Positions 50,815 to 59,345 of a stretch of DNA of 64,000 bases are shown piece after piece. A program made the position numbers and the translations under genes. How positions within the stretch are numbered: position 1 is the first letter of the stretch; each line of letters opens with the position of its first letter. The stretch lies in NCBI GenBank assembly GCA_016702605.1, contig JADJDQ010000006.1:124001-188000 (forward strand). Direction: 5' to 3'. Source of the DNA: Candidatus Intricatilinea gracilis (GTDB lineage: Bacteria; Pseudomonadota; Gammaproteobacteria; Burkholderiales; Burkholderiaceae_C). The notes below the pieces were generated by a model that was given only the letters and a program-made list of their open reading frames with translations, searched no databases and was not told the origin of the DNA.

Positions 50815-52065
50815 TCAGTGCCCCCCAGCTTCAGCTGCCTGGCGCATCTGCTCGCGCAGGTGCGCCGGCATGTCCTTGTAGACACCTTCGAACATCGTCG
50901 CCAGCGGCGGGATGTGGCCGTCCAGCACCGAGCCGTATTGCAGCGCCTGCTTGAGTGCGGCAGACATCTCGGCGTCGAGTGCCTTGGTCGTCTGCTCGTG
51001 TTCGTCGTCGGACCAGGCACCCAGGGTGATCAGGTGCTGCTTCAGGCGCTGCACCGGGTCGCCGAGGGGAAACTGCTGCCAGTCGTCGGCCGGCCGGTAG
51101 CGGCTCGGGTCGTCCGACGTCGAATGCGCCCCCGCGCGGTAGCTGACCCATTCGATGAGCGTGGGCCCCAGGTTGCGGCGCGCCCGTTCGGCCGCCCAGC
51201 GTGATGCCGAGAGCACGGCCAGGAAGTCATTGCCGTCCACCCGCAACGAAGCGATGCCGGCACCCACGCCACGCGCGGCAAAGGTCGTGCCTTCACCGCC
51301 GGCAATGGCCTGGAAGGTCGAGATTGCCCACTGGTTGTTGACCACGTTCAGGATCACCGGCGCGCGGTAGACATGGGCAAAGGTCAGTGCGTTGTGGAAG
51401 TCGGCCTCGGCGGTGGAGCCATCACCGATCCAGCCCGAGGCGATCTTGCTGCCGCCCTTGATGGCCGACGCCATCGCCCAGCCCACCGCCTGCACGAACT
51501 GCGTGGCCAGGTTGCCCGAGATCGAGAAGAAGCCGGCGCGCTTGTATGAATACATCACCGGCAGCTGCCGGCCCAGGATGGGGTCGCGCTCGTTGCTCAG
51601 TAGCTGGCACATCAGCTCGACCACGTCGATGTCGTCGCGCGACAGCAGCAGCCCTTGCTGCCGGTACGAGGGGAAACACATGTCGCCCGCTTGCAGCGCC
51701 TGGGCATGTGCCACGGCGATCGCCTCCTCGCCCAGGCACTGCATGTAGAACGAGATCTTCTTCTGCCGCTGCGCGATCAACATGCGGGCGTCGAAGGCGC
51801 GTGTGCGCAGCATGGCGCGCAGGCCGCGCCGCAGCGTTTCCACATCCACCTGCGGCGCCCAGGGGCCGACAGCACGGCCGCTGGCGTCGAGCACACGGAT
51901 CAGCTTCCACGCCATCGTGCCGGTGTGTGATGGCACGATGTCCACCGCCGGCCGCGGCACCTCACCTGCCGCCGAGACGCGAAGGTACGAGAAGTCCGTC
52001 GCCTGCCCCGGCCGGCCGGTGGGCTCGGGCACATGCAGGTGCAAGGTGGGCGGTGCATCGGGCAT
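50815..52065 (-). CDS. bkdA1: 2-oxoacid dehydrogenase E1 alpha subunit
   Basis: 416 residues from ATG at 52065, with AAGGAG eight bases upstream. ThDP-binding motif GDGSTAEADFHNALTFAHVYRAPVILNVVNNQWAIS is clear (GDG ... NN), with QRQKKISFYMQCLGEEA and the phosphorylation-loop-like YRAGAHSTSDDPSRYRP, typical of the branched-chain E1-alpha. With E1-beta and E2 it oxidatively decarboxylates the 2-oxoacids from valine, leucine and isoleucine. First gene of the operon; a 123-bp gap separates it from the helicase gene upstream. No regulator gene (bkdR) is adjacent. Confidence 0.95.
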   Translation of the reverse strand: MPDAPPTLHLHVPEPTGRPGQATDFSYLRVSAAGEVPRPAVDIVPSHTGTMAWKLIRVLDASGRAVGPWAPQVDVETLRRGLRAMLRTRAFDARMLIAQRQKKISFYMQCLGEEAIAVAHAQALQAGDMCFPSYRQQGLLLSRDDIDVVELMCQLLSNERDPILGRQLPVMYSYKRAGFFSISGNLATQFVQAVGWAMASAIKGGSKIASGWIGDGSTAEADFHNALTFAHVYRAPVILNVVNNQWAISTFQAIAGGEGTTFAARGVGAGIASLRVDGNDFLAVLSASRWAAERARRNLGPTLIEWVSYRAGAHSTSDDPSRYRPADDWQQFPLGDPVQRLKQHLITLGAWSDDEHEQTTKALDAEMSAALKQALQYGSVLDGHIPPLATMFEGVYKDMPAHLREQMRQAAEAGGH

Positions 52066-52188
52066 TCGTGTGCTCCTTGGCCGCCGCTGGGCGTGCGGCC
52101 CGTGAGCGATTCTGGATGAATTCGCAGGTTCTGGGCTGTGGCCACATGACCTTCGGGTGCGGGTGCGCAAGTCGCGCCCACCAAGGCC

Positions 52189-54201
52189 TCAGCCTCGTGC
52201 CCTGTCCCGCCAGAACTCTGCGTCGATCAACTGCTCGGCGCCGCTGCGTTCGTTGACCATCCAGAACTGCCGGCCGTCGGTGCTCACCCGCGACACCTCT
52301 CCGGTGTGGCGCCCGGCCATGACACGCCGGCCCAGCGCGTTGGCCGGAAATTCGGGCTGCCGGGCCAGCTCCAGCAAAGGCAGGGCCTCGCGCTGGTCGC
52401 CGGCCAGGCGCAACCGCTGCACGATGGGGGCGAGCAGCGGGTTGGCGGCGTCGGTGGGTGAGAGGTAGAGCACCAGCTTGGCCTGGGCGCGGCTCAGCGC
52501 CACGTTGACCAGGCGCCCGGCCTCCTCGGTCTGCAGAAAGGGTTGAGAGCCGTCGACCGGGTCGAACAACACGACCGGCGCCTCGCTGCCCTGAGCGCGG
52601 TGCACGGTGCTGACCTTCACGTCGTCCGGCACACCCAGCGCGTGCAGGCGCTGGCGGATCAGCGCGCGCTGGGCACGAAACGGCGTCAGCACGATCAGCT
52701 CGTGGGATTGCCAATCACCGCTGGCCAGCGCCGCTGCCACCGTGCCCGCGATGGCGTCGGCCGATTCGATGCGCACCGGCCCACGTGCGGCGGCCGACCA
52801 GGCGCCGTCGGTCTGCAGTTGATGGACAAACACATGCGTGTCGGCATCGACGGCACCTAGCGTTCGTCGGCGCGCGGCCTGCCAGCTGGGCGATGCCAGT
52901 GCGTCGGTGGCCACTCGCAGTGCGCCGTCGTAGAACAGCTGGCTGACCAGATCACCGATTGGTGCGGCCATGCGCGACTGCTCGTCCAGCAGCGCCACCG
53001 ACGGTCCAGCCACGGGCTTTTCGGCAAACGCAGAGCGCCCCAGCCAGCGGCGCGCATCGCGGTCGCTGCTGCGCAGCACCGGCGACAGCTGCTGCGGATC
53101 ACCCGCAAACAGCCGCGCCCGCCCCAGCGGCATCAGCACGAGCGCCTGCGCCAGGCTCACCTGGCTGGCCTCGTCGAAGACGATCAGGTCGAAGGGCGGC
53201 TCGTCGTCGATCGTCGCCAGTTCGCGCAGCGTGCCGAGTGTGAACGCTGCGCGGGTGGTTGTCATGCTGGCCAGGCGGCAGCTGCGCAGCACCTGCAACG
53301 ACGCGGCCCGCAACTCGTCGCGCAACTTGGCCAGGCGATCGGACCAGACCTTGAGCGCAGCCGCGTCGCGCGACGAGGGTCGGGCCGCCTCGGCGCGCGC
53401 CAGCCGGCCGATCAGGTCGTGGTCGTCGGTCGGGATGAGGTGTTCGCGCCCGGCGTAGGCCGCGGCATCGAAGCGGGTGCCCAGCCGCTGCACCGCACCG
53501 CGCCACCAATCACGCCGGCCTTTGTGCAGGGCCTTGTCGACCGCGACAGTCGCCAGATCGACCGCATGGTTGGTGGTGGACAGCAGCAGCACGCGGGCGT
53601 CGGGTCGGCGGTCCAGGTACTCGGCCAGCATCACGCCGAGCAGCGTGGTCTTGCCCGTGCCCGGTGGCCCCCACAGGAAGGCGCTGCTGTGTCGCACCAG
53701 TTGCAGTGCGGCGCGTTGTGCCGGGCGCAACCAGCGAAACGGCTGGCCGGTGAGCGCCGGGCCATCGTCCAGCACCTGCGGGCGGGCCAGATCGGGTAGG
53801 GCGGCCAGGGCGCGCTCGGCCCAGGCACGGTCAGCCCAGGCATCCCTCACGGCATGCAGGAAACGTGTCGGGTACAGGCGAATCAGGAAGTCCGGCCCCG
53901 GCGGCGCGGTGCTGGCGCGGTGCAGCACCAGCTGATCGTCCTCGGGCAGCACGGCCAGCACGCTGGCGCCACCTTTCACCGGCGCGCCCCACCAGGCCGA
54001 AGCACCGTCCAGGCTGTCGTCCAGCAGCGCCTGCGCCGACGCCTGTCCCGGCCGCTGGCCGTCGGCGTACACGTACCCCGGCTCGAGCCAGACACGCCAC
54101 AACTCGCCGTCGCGCTGGGTGCGCAGCACCTTGAAGTCGTAGAACTCGGGCGTGGCTGCAAGCTCGGCGTCCAGCGCCGCATGCAGGTCGACGAGGCTCA
54201 A
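52189..54201 (-). CDS. UPF1/DNA2-like superfamily 1B helicase or AAA ATPase
   Basis: 670 residues from a TTG at 54201 (no ATG fits). An N-terminal region of about 165 residues without known motifs precedes Walker A GPPGTGKT (178-185), motif II FDEASQ, motif III GDPQQLSPVL, motif IV-V region ILTPFRAQRALIRQRL and STVHRAQGSEAP, and motif VI LVNVALSRAQAKLVLYL. All core motifs look intact, so ATP-dependent nucleic-acid unwinding is expected. Stand-alone proteins of this type have unclear roles; some act in phage defence, but no partner nuclease or methylase is seen here. Flanked by the bkd operon and yiaA. Confidence 0.85.
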   Translation of the reverse strand: MSLVDLHAALDAELAATPEFYDFKVLRTQRDGELWRVWLEPGYVYADGQRPGQASAQALLDDSLDGASAWWGAPVKGGASVLAVLPEDDQLVLHRASTAPPGPDFLIRLYPTRFLHAVRDAWADRAWAERALAALPDLARPQVLDDGPALTGQPFRWLRPAQRAALQLVRHSSAFLWGPPGTGKTTLLGVMLAEYLDRRPDARVLLLSTTNHAVDLATVAVDKALHKGRRDWWRGAVQRLGTRFDAAAYAGREHLIPTDDHDLIGRLARAEAARPSSRDAAALKVWSDRLAKLRDELRAASLQVLRSCRLASMTTTRAAFTLGTLRELATIDDEPPFDLIVFDEASQVSLAQALVLMPLGRARLFAGDPQQLSPVLRSSDRDARRWLGRSAFAEKPVAGPSVALLDEQSRMAAPIGDLVSQLFYDGALRVATDALASPSWQAARRRTLGAVDADTHVFVHQLQTDGAWSAAARGPVRIESADAIAGTVAAALASGDWQSHELIVLTPFRAQRALIRQRLHALGVPDDVKVSTVHRAQGSEAPVVLFDPVDGSQPFLQTEEAGRLVNVALSRAQAKLVLYLSPTDAANPLLAPIVQRLRLAGDQREALPLLELARQPEFPANALGRRVMAGRHTGEVSRVSTDGRQFWMVNERSGAEQLIDAEFWRDRARG

Positions 54202-54279
54202 TGTCTAGTCAGGTGGTTCGACTATCAGGCCGCCGACGTATTGCGTGGCCGTCGCCTGCGCCGAAGTCCAACAGATCAA

Positions 54280-54735
54280 TCACTTGCTGCGACCATCCTG
54301 GACCGGTGCATTGGTTGCCTCGAACGGTGTCGGTTCGTCCTTGAAGAGTGCCAGGTCTCGAATGTTCTTCTGCACGGCCACGGCTCCGAACATGCTGAGC
54401 AGGAAGGACATGGCGTAGAAGCCCTTTTCGGATCCGGCCAGACTGGCATTCCAGAGCCCGGCCGCCAGCAACGCGACCGACACGATCAGCGACACCCAGC
54501 ACAGGCCGAAGTAGATGCCGGTGACGGGTATGCCTTCGAGCCGGTCGCGCACCGTCTTCTGCAAGGACACCGCCGAGGACAGGCCGTACATCAGGATGGT
54601 GAAGTAGTAGCCCTTCTCGTTGAGCTGCATGTCGGCATTCCACAGCCCCGTCAGGTACACGATCGCGCCAACCAGCATGGCGGCCCAGGACGCGCCCACG
54701 AAGGCAGCGGTGGGGCGTTGAAGTTGAGGTTTCAT
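54280..54735 (-). CDS. yiaA: YiaA/YiaB family inner-membrane protein
   Basis: 151 residues, four membrane helices from two copies of the YiaAB domain. The halves are visibly duplicated: GLWNADMQLNEKGYYFTILMYG and GLWNASLAGSEKGFYAMSFLLS, each followed by a QK-x-x-RD end (LQKTVRD, VQKNIRD). The function of the family is unknown. Start MKPQLQ at 54735. A 78-bp gap to the helicase gene downstream, same strand. Confidence 0.9.
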   Translation of the reverse strand: MKPQLQRPTAAFVGASWAAMLVGAIVYLTGLWNADMQLNEKGYYFTILMYGLSSAVSLQKTVRDRLEGIPVTGIYFGLCWVSLIVSVALLAAGLWNASLAGSEKGFYAMSFLLSMFGAVAVQKNIRDLALFKDEPTPFEATNAPVQDGRSK

Positions 54736-55145
54736 GGTCAGTGTGGGTCGCTGCAGCGCACGATGGTGCGGCCATGTCTTGGAGCATAACAAGTCGATTC
54801 GCGGCAGTCGCGCTGGCTGCCCGTCCTGTGTCGCGGGGCGCGGTCCCCGGCCGGTCGTGGCTTTTCGGCCTGATCCCACCGTCAGCGACAGGCCGGCAGC
54901 CGTTGGTCCGGGCCTGTGTCAGCGCCCACGGCTTGCGCTGTGTGGCAAGGGGATCCGAGGTCTGTTGCTACCAGGCTTGACCAGTGTCGTGGTGCCCGCT
55001 GCGCAGGGTGATTTGGCCGCCGGGGCCAGGCGTCACAATGTGGGGGACGGCACGTCTGCCATCGGCGGTGCAAACCCTAGACGGTATGCACTCTTACGGC
55101 ACCTAGAATTTGGCCAACGATTCCATACTCGCAGGAGAACAGCGC
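54736..55145. other. Intergenic region between yiaA and phaR
   Basis: 410 bp between divergent yiaA and phaR. Open frames exist but none has a ribosome-binding site or a recognisable product. Near phaR are CCTAGAATTTGG (a TAGAAT -10-like box at 55111-55116) and the AGGAG ribosome-binding site. I see no RNA gene. Confidence 0.4.
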
Positions 55146-55745
55146 ATGCCCTCGTCCAAACGAGCCAGCCCGGAAACCGAAGGAGCAGCGCGTGGTCTTC
55201 GAGTGCTGAAGAAGTACCCCAACCGCCGGCTCTACGACACCCAGACCAGCACCTACATCACCCTGGCCGACGTCAAGCAGATGGTGTTGTCGGGCCAGGA
55301 GTTCGAGGTGCGTGACGCCAAGAGCGGCGACGAACTTACCCGCAGCATCCTGCTGCAGATCATCCTCGAGGAAGAAACCGTCGGCATGCCGATGTTCTCG
55401 ACCCAGATGCTGGCGCAGATCATCCGGTTCTACGGCCACACCATGCAGGGGCTGATGGGCTCGTACCTCGAGAAGAACATGCAGTCGTTCGTCGACCTGC
55501 AAAAGCGCTTCACCGACCAGTCGGGCGGCTTGTACGACGGCAAGCAGCCGTTCAGCCCCGACGCCTGGGCGCAGTTCCTGCAGCTGCAAGCCCCTGTCAT
55601 GCAAAGCATGATGGGCAATTACCTGGACCAGTCCAAGAGTCTGTTCGTGCAGATGCAGGAACAGGTGCAGGAGCAGGCCAAGTCATTCTTCCCGGTGGTG
55701 CCGGGTTTTGGCGTCACCCCCCCGGGCAACAAGCGCCAGGAGTAG
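55146..55745 (+). CDS. phaR: Polyhydroxyalkanoate synthesis repressor PhaR
   Basis: 199 residues from the ATG at 55146, with AGGAG ideally placed. The N-terminal DNA-binding/PHB-accumulation regulatory domain starts LKKYPNRRLYDTQTSTYITLADV and contains SGQEFEVRDAKSGDELTRSILLQIILEEE; the second domain follows with GSYLEKNMQSFVDLQKRF and a Gln-rich coiled C-terminus (QMQEQVQEQAKSFF). PhaR represses phasin and other granule genes and leaves DNA by binding nascent PHB granules. phaZ lies 25 kb away with a PhaR-like site upstream. No phaC/A/B beside it. Confidence 0.95.
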   Translation: MPSSKRASPETEGAARGLRVLKKYPNRRLYDTQTSTYITLADVKQMVLSGQEFEVRDAKSGDELTRSILLQIILEEETVGMPMFSTQMLAQIIRFYGHTMQGLMGSYLEKNMQSFVDLQKRFTDQSGGLYDGKQPFSPDAWAQFLQLQAPVMQSMMGNYLDQSKSLFVQMQEQVQEQAKSFFPVVPGFGVTPPGNKRQE

Positions 55746-55791
55746 CGGCCCGCAGAAGCGGCCAGGCGCCGGGGCGCAGGGCCCACCGGGT

Positions 55792-56484
55792 TCAGCCCTT
55801 GAACCAGGCGTCGATCACCGGCCACACATTGGCCAGGATGAGTGGATGTGCCGCCTCCACCGGGTGGATGCGGTCGCGCTGGAACCAGCGCTCGGCATCG
55901 GCCACGTCGGCCACACCCTGCAGCATGAAGGGCACGAGTTGAGTCGATTCGGCGCGTGCCACCTTGACGTACAACTCGCCGAAATCACGCATGTACTGGC
56001 CGCCGTAGTTGGGCGGCACCTGCATGCCCAGCAAGGCGACACGACAACCGGCCTTCTTGGCTGCCTTGGTGATGGCCAGCAGATTGTTCTGAGTCGCCAG
56101 CAGTGGCAGGCCACGCAGGGCGTCGTTGGCGCCGAGTTCGACGATCACGTGGGTGGGCTTGTGCTGGGCGAGCAGTGCCGGCAGACGGGTGCGGCCACCC
56201 GAGGTGGTCTCGCCGCTGATGCTGGCGTTGATGACCTCCACACCTGCATGTTCGCTGGCCAGGCGCGCCTGCATCAGGGCCACCCAGCCTGTGCCTCGGC
56301 GCAGCCCGTATTCGGCCGACAGGCTGTCGCCCAGCACGAGGATGCGTGCGCCGCGTGTGGTGGCGGCCTGGGCATGGCTGCCGCCTAGAGCGCCGGCGGT
56401 CATTGCCAGGCCGGCCAGCCCGCGGGCAGCCGACAAGATAAAGTCGCGCCGGCTTTTCACCGGCAGGGCGGATCTAGTGAACAT
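55792..56484 (-). CDS. tesA: SGNH-family esterase/lysophospholipase TesA
   Basis: 230 residues from ATG at 56484; a GTG at 56460 is possible. The signal peptide carries a twin-arginine motif SRRDFI and ends GGSHAQA, implying Tat export, whereas E. coli TesA uses Sec. The mature SGNH hydrolase has block I ILVLGDSLSAEYG (Ser), block II SISGETTSGG (Gly), block III ELGANDALRG (Asn) and block V DRIHPVEAAH (Asp, His), the full catalytic set. It is a periplasmic thioesterase/arylesterase. It diverges from the ABC ATPase gene with an 8-bp overlap, the conserved tesA-ybbA arrangement. Confidence 0.92.
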   Translation of the reverse strand: MFTRSALPVKSRRDFILSAARGLAGLAMTAGALGGSHAQAATTRGARILVLGDSLSAEYGLRRGTGWVALMQARLASEHAGVEVINASISGETTSGGRTRLPALLAQHKPTHVIVELGANDALRGLPLLATQNNLLAITKAAKKAGCRVALLGMQVPPNYGGQYMRDFGELYVKVARAESTQLVPFMLQGVADVADAERWFQRDRIHPVEAAHPLILANVWPVIDAWFKG

Positions 56485-57157
56485 CAGTAGTGAGTCGATC
56501 ATCGAAGTGGAGCGTGTCTCCAAGCGTGTGCAGGATGCCAGCGGCACGCTGACGATACTGCATGAGATCGATTTCCGCCTCGCGGCGCGTGAGTCGGCCG
56601 CGATCGTCGGGGCTTCCGGCTCGGGCAAGAGCACCTTGCTGGCCATCGTCGCCGGGCTCGATCAACCCAGCAGCGGCCATGTGCGCCTGGCCGGCATCGA
56701 CCTGTTCAGCCTGGACGAAGACGCCCGCGCTGCGCTGCGCGGCGAACGCATGGGGTTTGTGTTTCAGAGCTTCCAGCTCATGGATCACCTCACCGCGCTC
56801 GAGAACGTGATGTTGCCGCTCGAGCTGCGCGGCGAGCCACGCGCACGTGCCCTGGCGACCGACATGCTGGCGCGTGTGGGCCTGTCCGAACGCCTGCGCC
56901 ACCGCCCGCGCCTGCTGTCGGGTGGTGAGCAGCAACGGGTGGCGCTGGCGCGGGCCTTCGTCATGCGCCCGCAACTGCTGCTGGCCGACGAACCCACGGG
57001 CAGCCTCGACCACGCCACCGGCGAAGCGGTGATGCAGCTGATGTTCGAGCTCAACCGCGAGGCCGGCACCACCTTGCTGCTGGTCACCCACGACCCGGCC
57101 ATCGCGGCGCGTTGTGATCGGCAGATCCGCATCGAGGCCGGCTGCGTGGTGGACTGA
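56477..57157 (+). CDS. ABC transporter ATP-binding protein (YbbA/LolD-like)
   Basis: 226 residues from a GTG at 56477. Walker A GASGSGKST, Q-loop FVFQSFQLMDHLTALENVMLPLEL, signature LSGGEQQRVALARAF, Walker B LLLADEPTGSLD and the H-loop VTHDP are all present, so it is an active ATPase of the MacB/LolD/YbbA group. It is divergent from tesA, as ybbA is in E. coli. The permease gene (ybbP) that normally follows is missing; the next gene is rlmB after 17 bp. The partner must be encoded elsewhere. Confidence 0.9.
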   Translation: MNISSESIIEVERVSKRVQDASGTLTILHEIDFRLAARESAAIVGASGSGKSTLLAIVAGLDQPSSGHVRLAGIDLFSLDEDARAALRGERMGFVFQSFQLMDHLTALENVMLPLELRGEPRARALATDMLARVGLSERLRHRPRLLSGGEQQRVALARAFVMRPQLLLADEPTGSLDHATGEAVMQLMFELNREAGTTLLLVTHDPAIAARCDRQIRIEAGCVVD

Positions 57158-57174
57158 GCCACTAACATGCCGCC

Positions 57175-57909
57175 ATGACTGCAACCGTGTTGTTCGGCTT
57201 CCATGCCGTAGGTGTCCGGCTCAAGACCGCGCCCGCTTCGATCCGCGAGATTCACTACGACGCGAGCCGCCACGACGCGCGCATGCGCCTGTTTCTCGAG
57301 CGTGCCCAGGCTGCCAACGCGCGGCTCATCGAGTCCGATGCCGAACGCCTGGCGCGCCTGTGTGGCAGCAGCCGGCACCAGGGGGTGGTGGCGCGCGCCG
57401 AACTGATCAAGCAGACCCATTCACTCGACGACCTGCTCGACGCCATCGAGGTGCCACCCCTGCTGCTGGTGCTGGACGGTGTCACCGACCCGCACAACCT
57501 GGGCGCTTGCCTGCGCAGTGCCGACGGTGCCGGTGCTCATGCCGTGATTGCGCCCAAGGACCATGCGGTGGGCCTGAACGCCACGGTGGCCAAGGTCGCC
57601 AGCGGCGCGGCCGACACCGTGCCCTACCTGATGGTGACCAACCTGGCGCGCACCCTGGGTGAGCTCAAGGAGCGCGACATCCGTATCGTCGGCCTGTCCG
57701 ACGACGCCGAACACACGCTTTATCAGGCCGACATGCGTGGCCCGACCGCGCTGGTGCTCGGTGCCGAAGGCAGTGGCCTGCGCCAGCTCACCCGCAAGAC
57801 CTGCGACGAACTGGTCAGCATCCCCATGCACGGCGCGGTCGAGAGCCTCAACGTCTCGGTTGCGTCGGGCATCTGCCTGTACGAGGCCCTGCGCCAGCGC
57901 AGCAACTAA
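57175..57909 (+). CDS. rlmB: 23S rRNA (guanosine-2'-O-)-methyltransferase RlmB
   Basis: 244 residues of the SpoU/TrmH family. The N-terminal L30e-like substrate-binding domain begins LFGFHAVGVRLKT; the knotted methyltransferase domain has motif 1 LDGVTDPHNLGACLRSADGAGAH, motif 2 LVLGAEGSGLRQLTRKTCDELVSIPM and motif 3 ESLNVSVASGICLYEALRQR. It uses S-adenosylmethionine to methylate G2251 in 23S rRNA, by homology to E. coli. Follows the ABC ATPase gene by 17 bp and could share its transcript. Confidence 0.93.
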   Translation: MTATVLFGFHAVGVRLKTAPASIREIHYDASRHDARMRLFLERAQAANARLIESDAERLARLCGSSRHQGVVARAELIKQTHSLDDLLDAIEVPPLLLVLDGVTDPHNLGACLRSADGAGAHAVIAPKDHAVGLNATVAKVASGAADTVPYLMVTNLARTLGELKERDIRIVGLSDDAEHTLYQADMRGPTALVLGAEGSGLRQLTRKTCDELVSIPMHGAVESLNVSVASGICLYEALRQRSN

Positions 57910-58027
57910 GTGCAGAGCTGCCGCACGGTACCTCGGCGCGCCCATGTCGACACGCCGACGTGTTGCAGCAGCGGCAGCCCAGCACCCTCGACAAACCGCC
58001 GATCCGGTCAACTCACCCGACGCCGCC

Positions 58028-58396
58028 ATGACAACGACCTATTCATCCGATCCTGTGCGCCGCTGGGCGCTGTGCCTGCTGGCCGTGTCCAGCCTGATGC
58101 TGGTGGCCTGCACGCAAGAGCGCCAGAACGAGATCAAGCGTGGCATCCAGAACTGGACGGGCACGAACGGTGTGCTCGAGATCTATGCGGGTGACAAGCT
58201 GGTGCGCCGGTTCCTGAAGATCGACAAGCTGAGCACCGCCTACGGCACCGACGAACAGGTGGCCCGGCCCTACCGCTACGGCTACGGTGTGCTCGACGAG
58301 AATCTCGACAACGTCGCCAACGACAACGAGAAGCGGGTGTATTTCGAGGTCAGCGACTACAGCACACCCTACGTGTTCTTCGAGAACCCTCGCTGA
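58028..58396 (+). CDS. Small putative lipoprotein
   Basis: 122 residues. A signal peptide ends with the lipobox LVAC (Cys about 29), so it is probably membrane anchored in the periplasm. The mature part, QERQNEIKRGIQNWTGTNGVLEIYAGDKLVRRFLKIDKLSTAYGTD in outline, is a compact beta-rich domain of unknown function that I believe recurs in Burkholderiales. No catalytic motif. It follows rlmB by 118 bp and converges on the glycosyltransferase gene with a 9-bp gap. Confidence 0.8.
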   Translation: MTTTYSSDPVRRWALCLLAVSSLMLVACTQERQNEIKRGIQNWTGTNGVLEIYAGDKLVRRFLKIDKLSTAYGTDEQVARPYRYGYGVLDENLDNVANDNEKRVYFEVSDYSTPYVFFENPR

Positions 58397-58405
58397 TCGG
58401 CAGCG

Positions 58406-59188
58406 TCAATCGTGTTTCACTGCATTGCGGCCGCTGTAGGGCCGCTGCGAGAACGCCAGCTTGAGGTATTTGTAGTAGGTGTATTCGGCGTTGTAGACGG
58501 CCAGGATGAAGCCATGGCCGCCGTCCAGCAGCGATAGCCGCAGGAAGTAGGTGCGGATGAAGGCCCACAGCCCATGCGCCACCGCACTGCCCAGGCTCGA
58601 GGTCTTGCCACGTTCACGCATGTCGCGGGCATGGCCGGTCGAATAACGGTCGAGTTTCTCCAGCATGTCCGCCAGATCGCGGTAGCTGTAGTGGATGAGC
58701 GGGTGCTCGAGTTTGATGGTGCTGCCGTCCACCGTCATGTGCGCATGCAGAAAGTGTGTCGTGAAGTCCGCCTTGACGCGCCGGCCCAGCCGCAAGGTGT
58801 AGTCGGGCCGCCAGCCGCCGTGCTGCATGAAACGCCCGCACAGCTCCGACACACGCGGCAGCCAGTAGCCATCGGCGTTGCCGCTGCCGATGGCCGCCAC
58901 GATCTCGGCCTGCAGATCGGGCGAGATGCGTTCGTCGGCGTCAAGCGACAAGACCCAGTCGCTCGTGGCATGTGAAAAGCCGCGCCGCTGCTGTGGCCCG
59001 TAGCCCGGCCAGTCAGTAGTGATGACCCGTGCACCGGCCTCGGTGGCGCGCTGAACGGTGGCGTCACTGCTGCCCGAATCGAGCACGATCACCTCGGTCG
59101 CGAAACTGGCGCTGCGCACGCAGGCGGCGATGTTCTTCTCTTCGTTCTTGGCCGCAATCACGACACTCAAGGTGGGGCGCAGGGTCAT
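58406..59188 (-). CDS. Family 2 glycosyltransferase (WaaE/KdtX-like LPS core type)
   Basis: 260 residues. GT-A fold of family GT2: LSVVIAAKNEEKNIAACVRS at the N-terminus, VIVLDSGSSDAT, then LSLDADERIS with the DxD metal/nucleotide motif. The C-terminal segment (HPLIHYSYRDLADMLEKLDRYS, then FIRTYFLRLSLLDGGHGFILAVYNAEYTYYKY) is typical of WaaE-type lipopolysaccharide core glucosyltransferases. It transfers a sugar, probably to LPS core, at the cytoplasmic membrane face. Divergent from tolB, another envelope gene. Confidence 0.87.
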   Translation of the reverse strand: MTLRPTLSVVIAAKNEEKNIAACVRSASFATEVIVLDSGSSDATVQRATEAGARVITTDWPGYGPQQRRGFSHATSDWVLSLDADERISPDLQAEIVAAIGSGNADGYWLPRVSELCGRFMQHGGWRPDYTLRLGRRVKADFTTHFLHAHMTVDGSTIKLEHPLIHYSYRDLADMLEKLDRYSTGHARDMRERGKTSSLGSAVAHGLWAFIRTYFLRLSLLDGGHGFILAVYNAEYTYYKYLKLAFSQRPYSGRNAVKHD

Positions 59189-59345
59189 GATGTTCAGCGT
59201 GCGTCGATGTGAGGGCGGCGATTATCCGCGTGGCCGCTGCAGCCGCTTTGGGCGCCGCCGCGCGGACGCCACCATGCATCGGCTAGCATCGTTGCCAGAC
59301 ACTGTCCCGGCCGCGACCCGGCCGCCACTCCATGCTGACCCCCAC

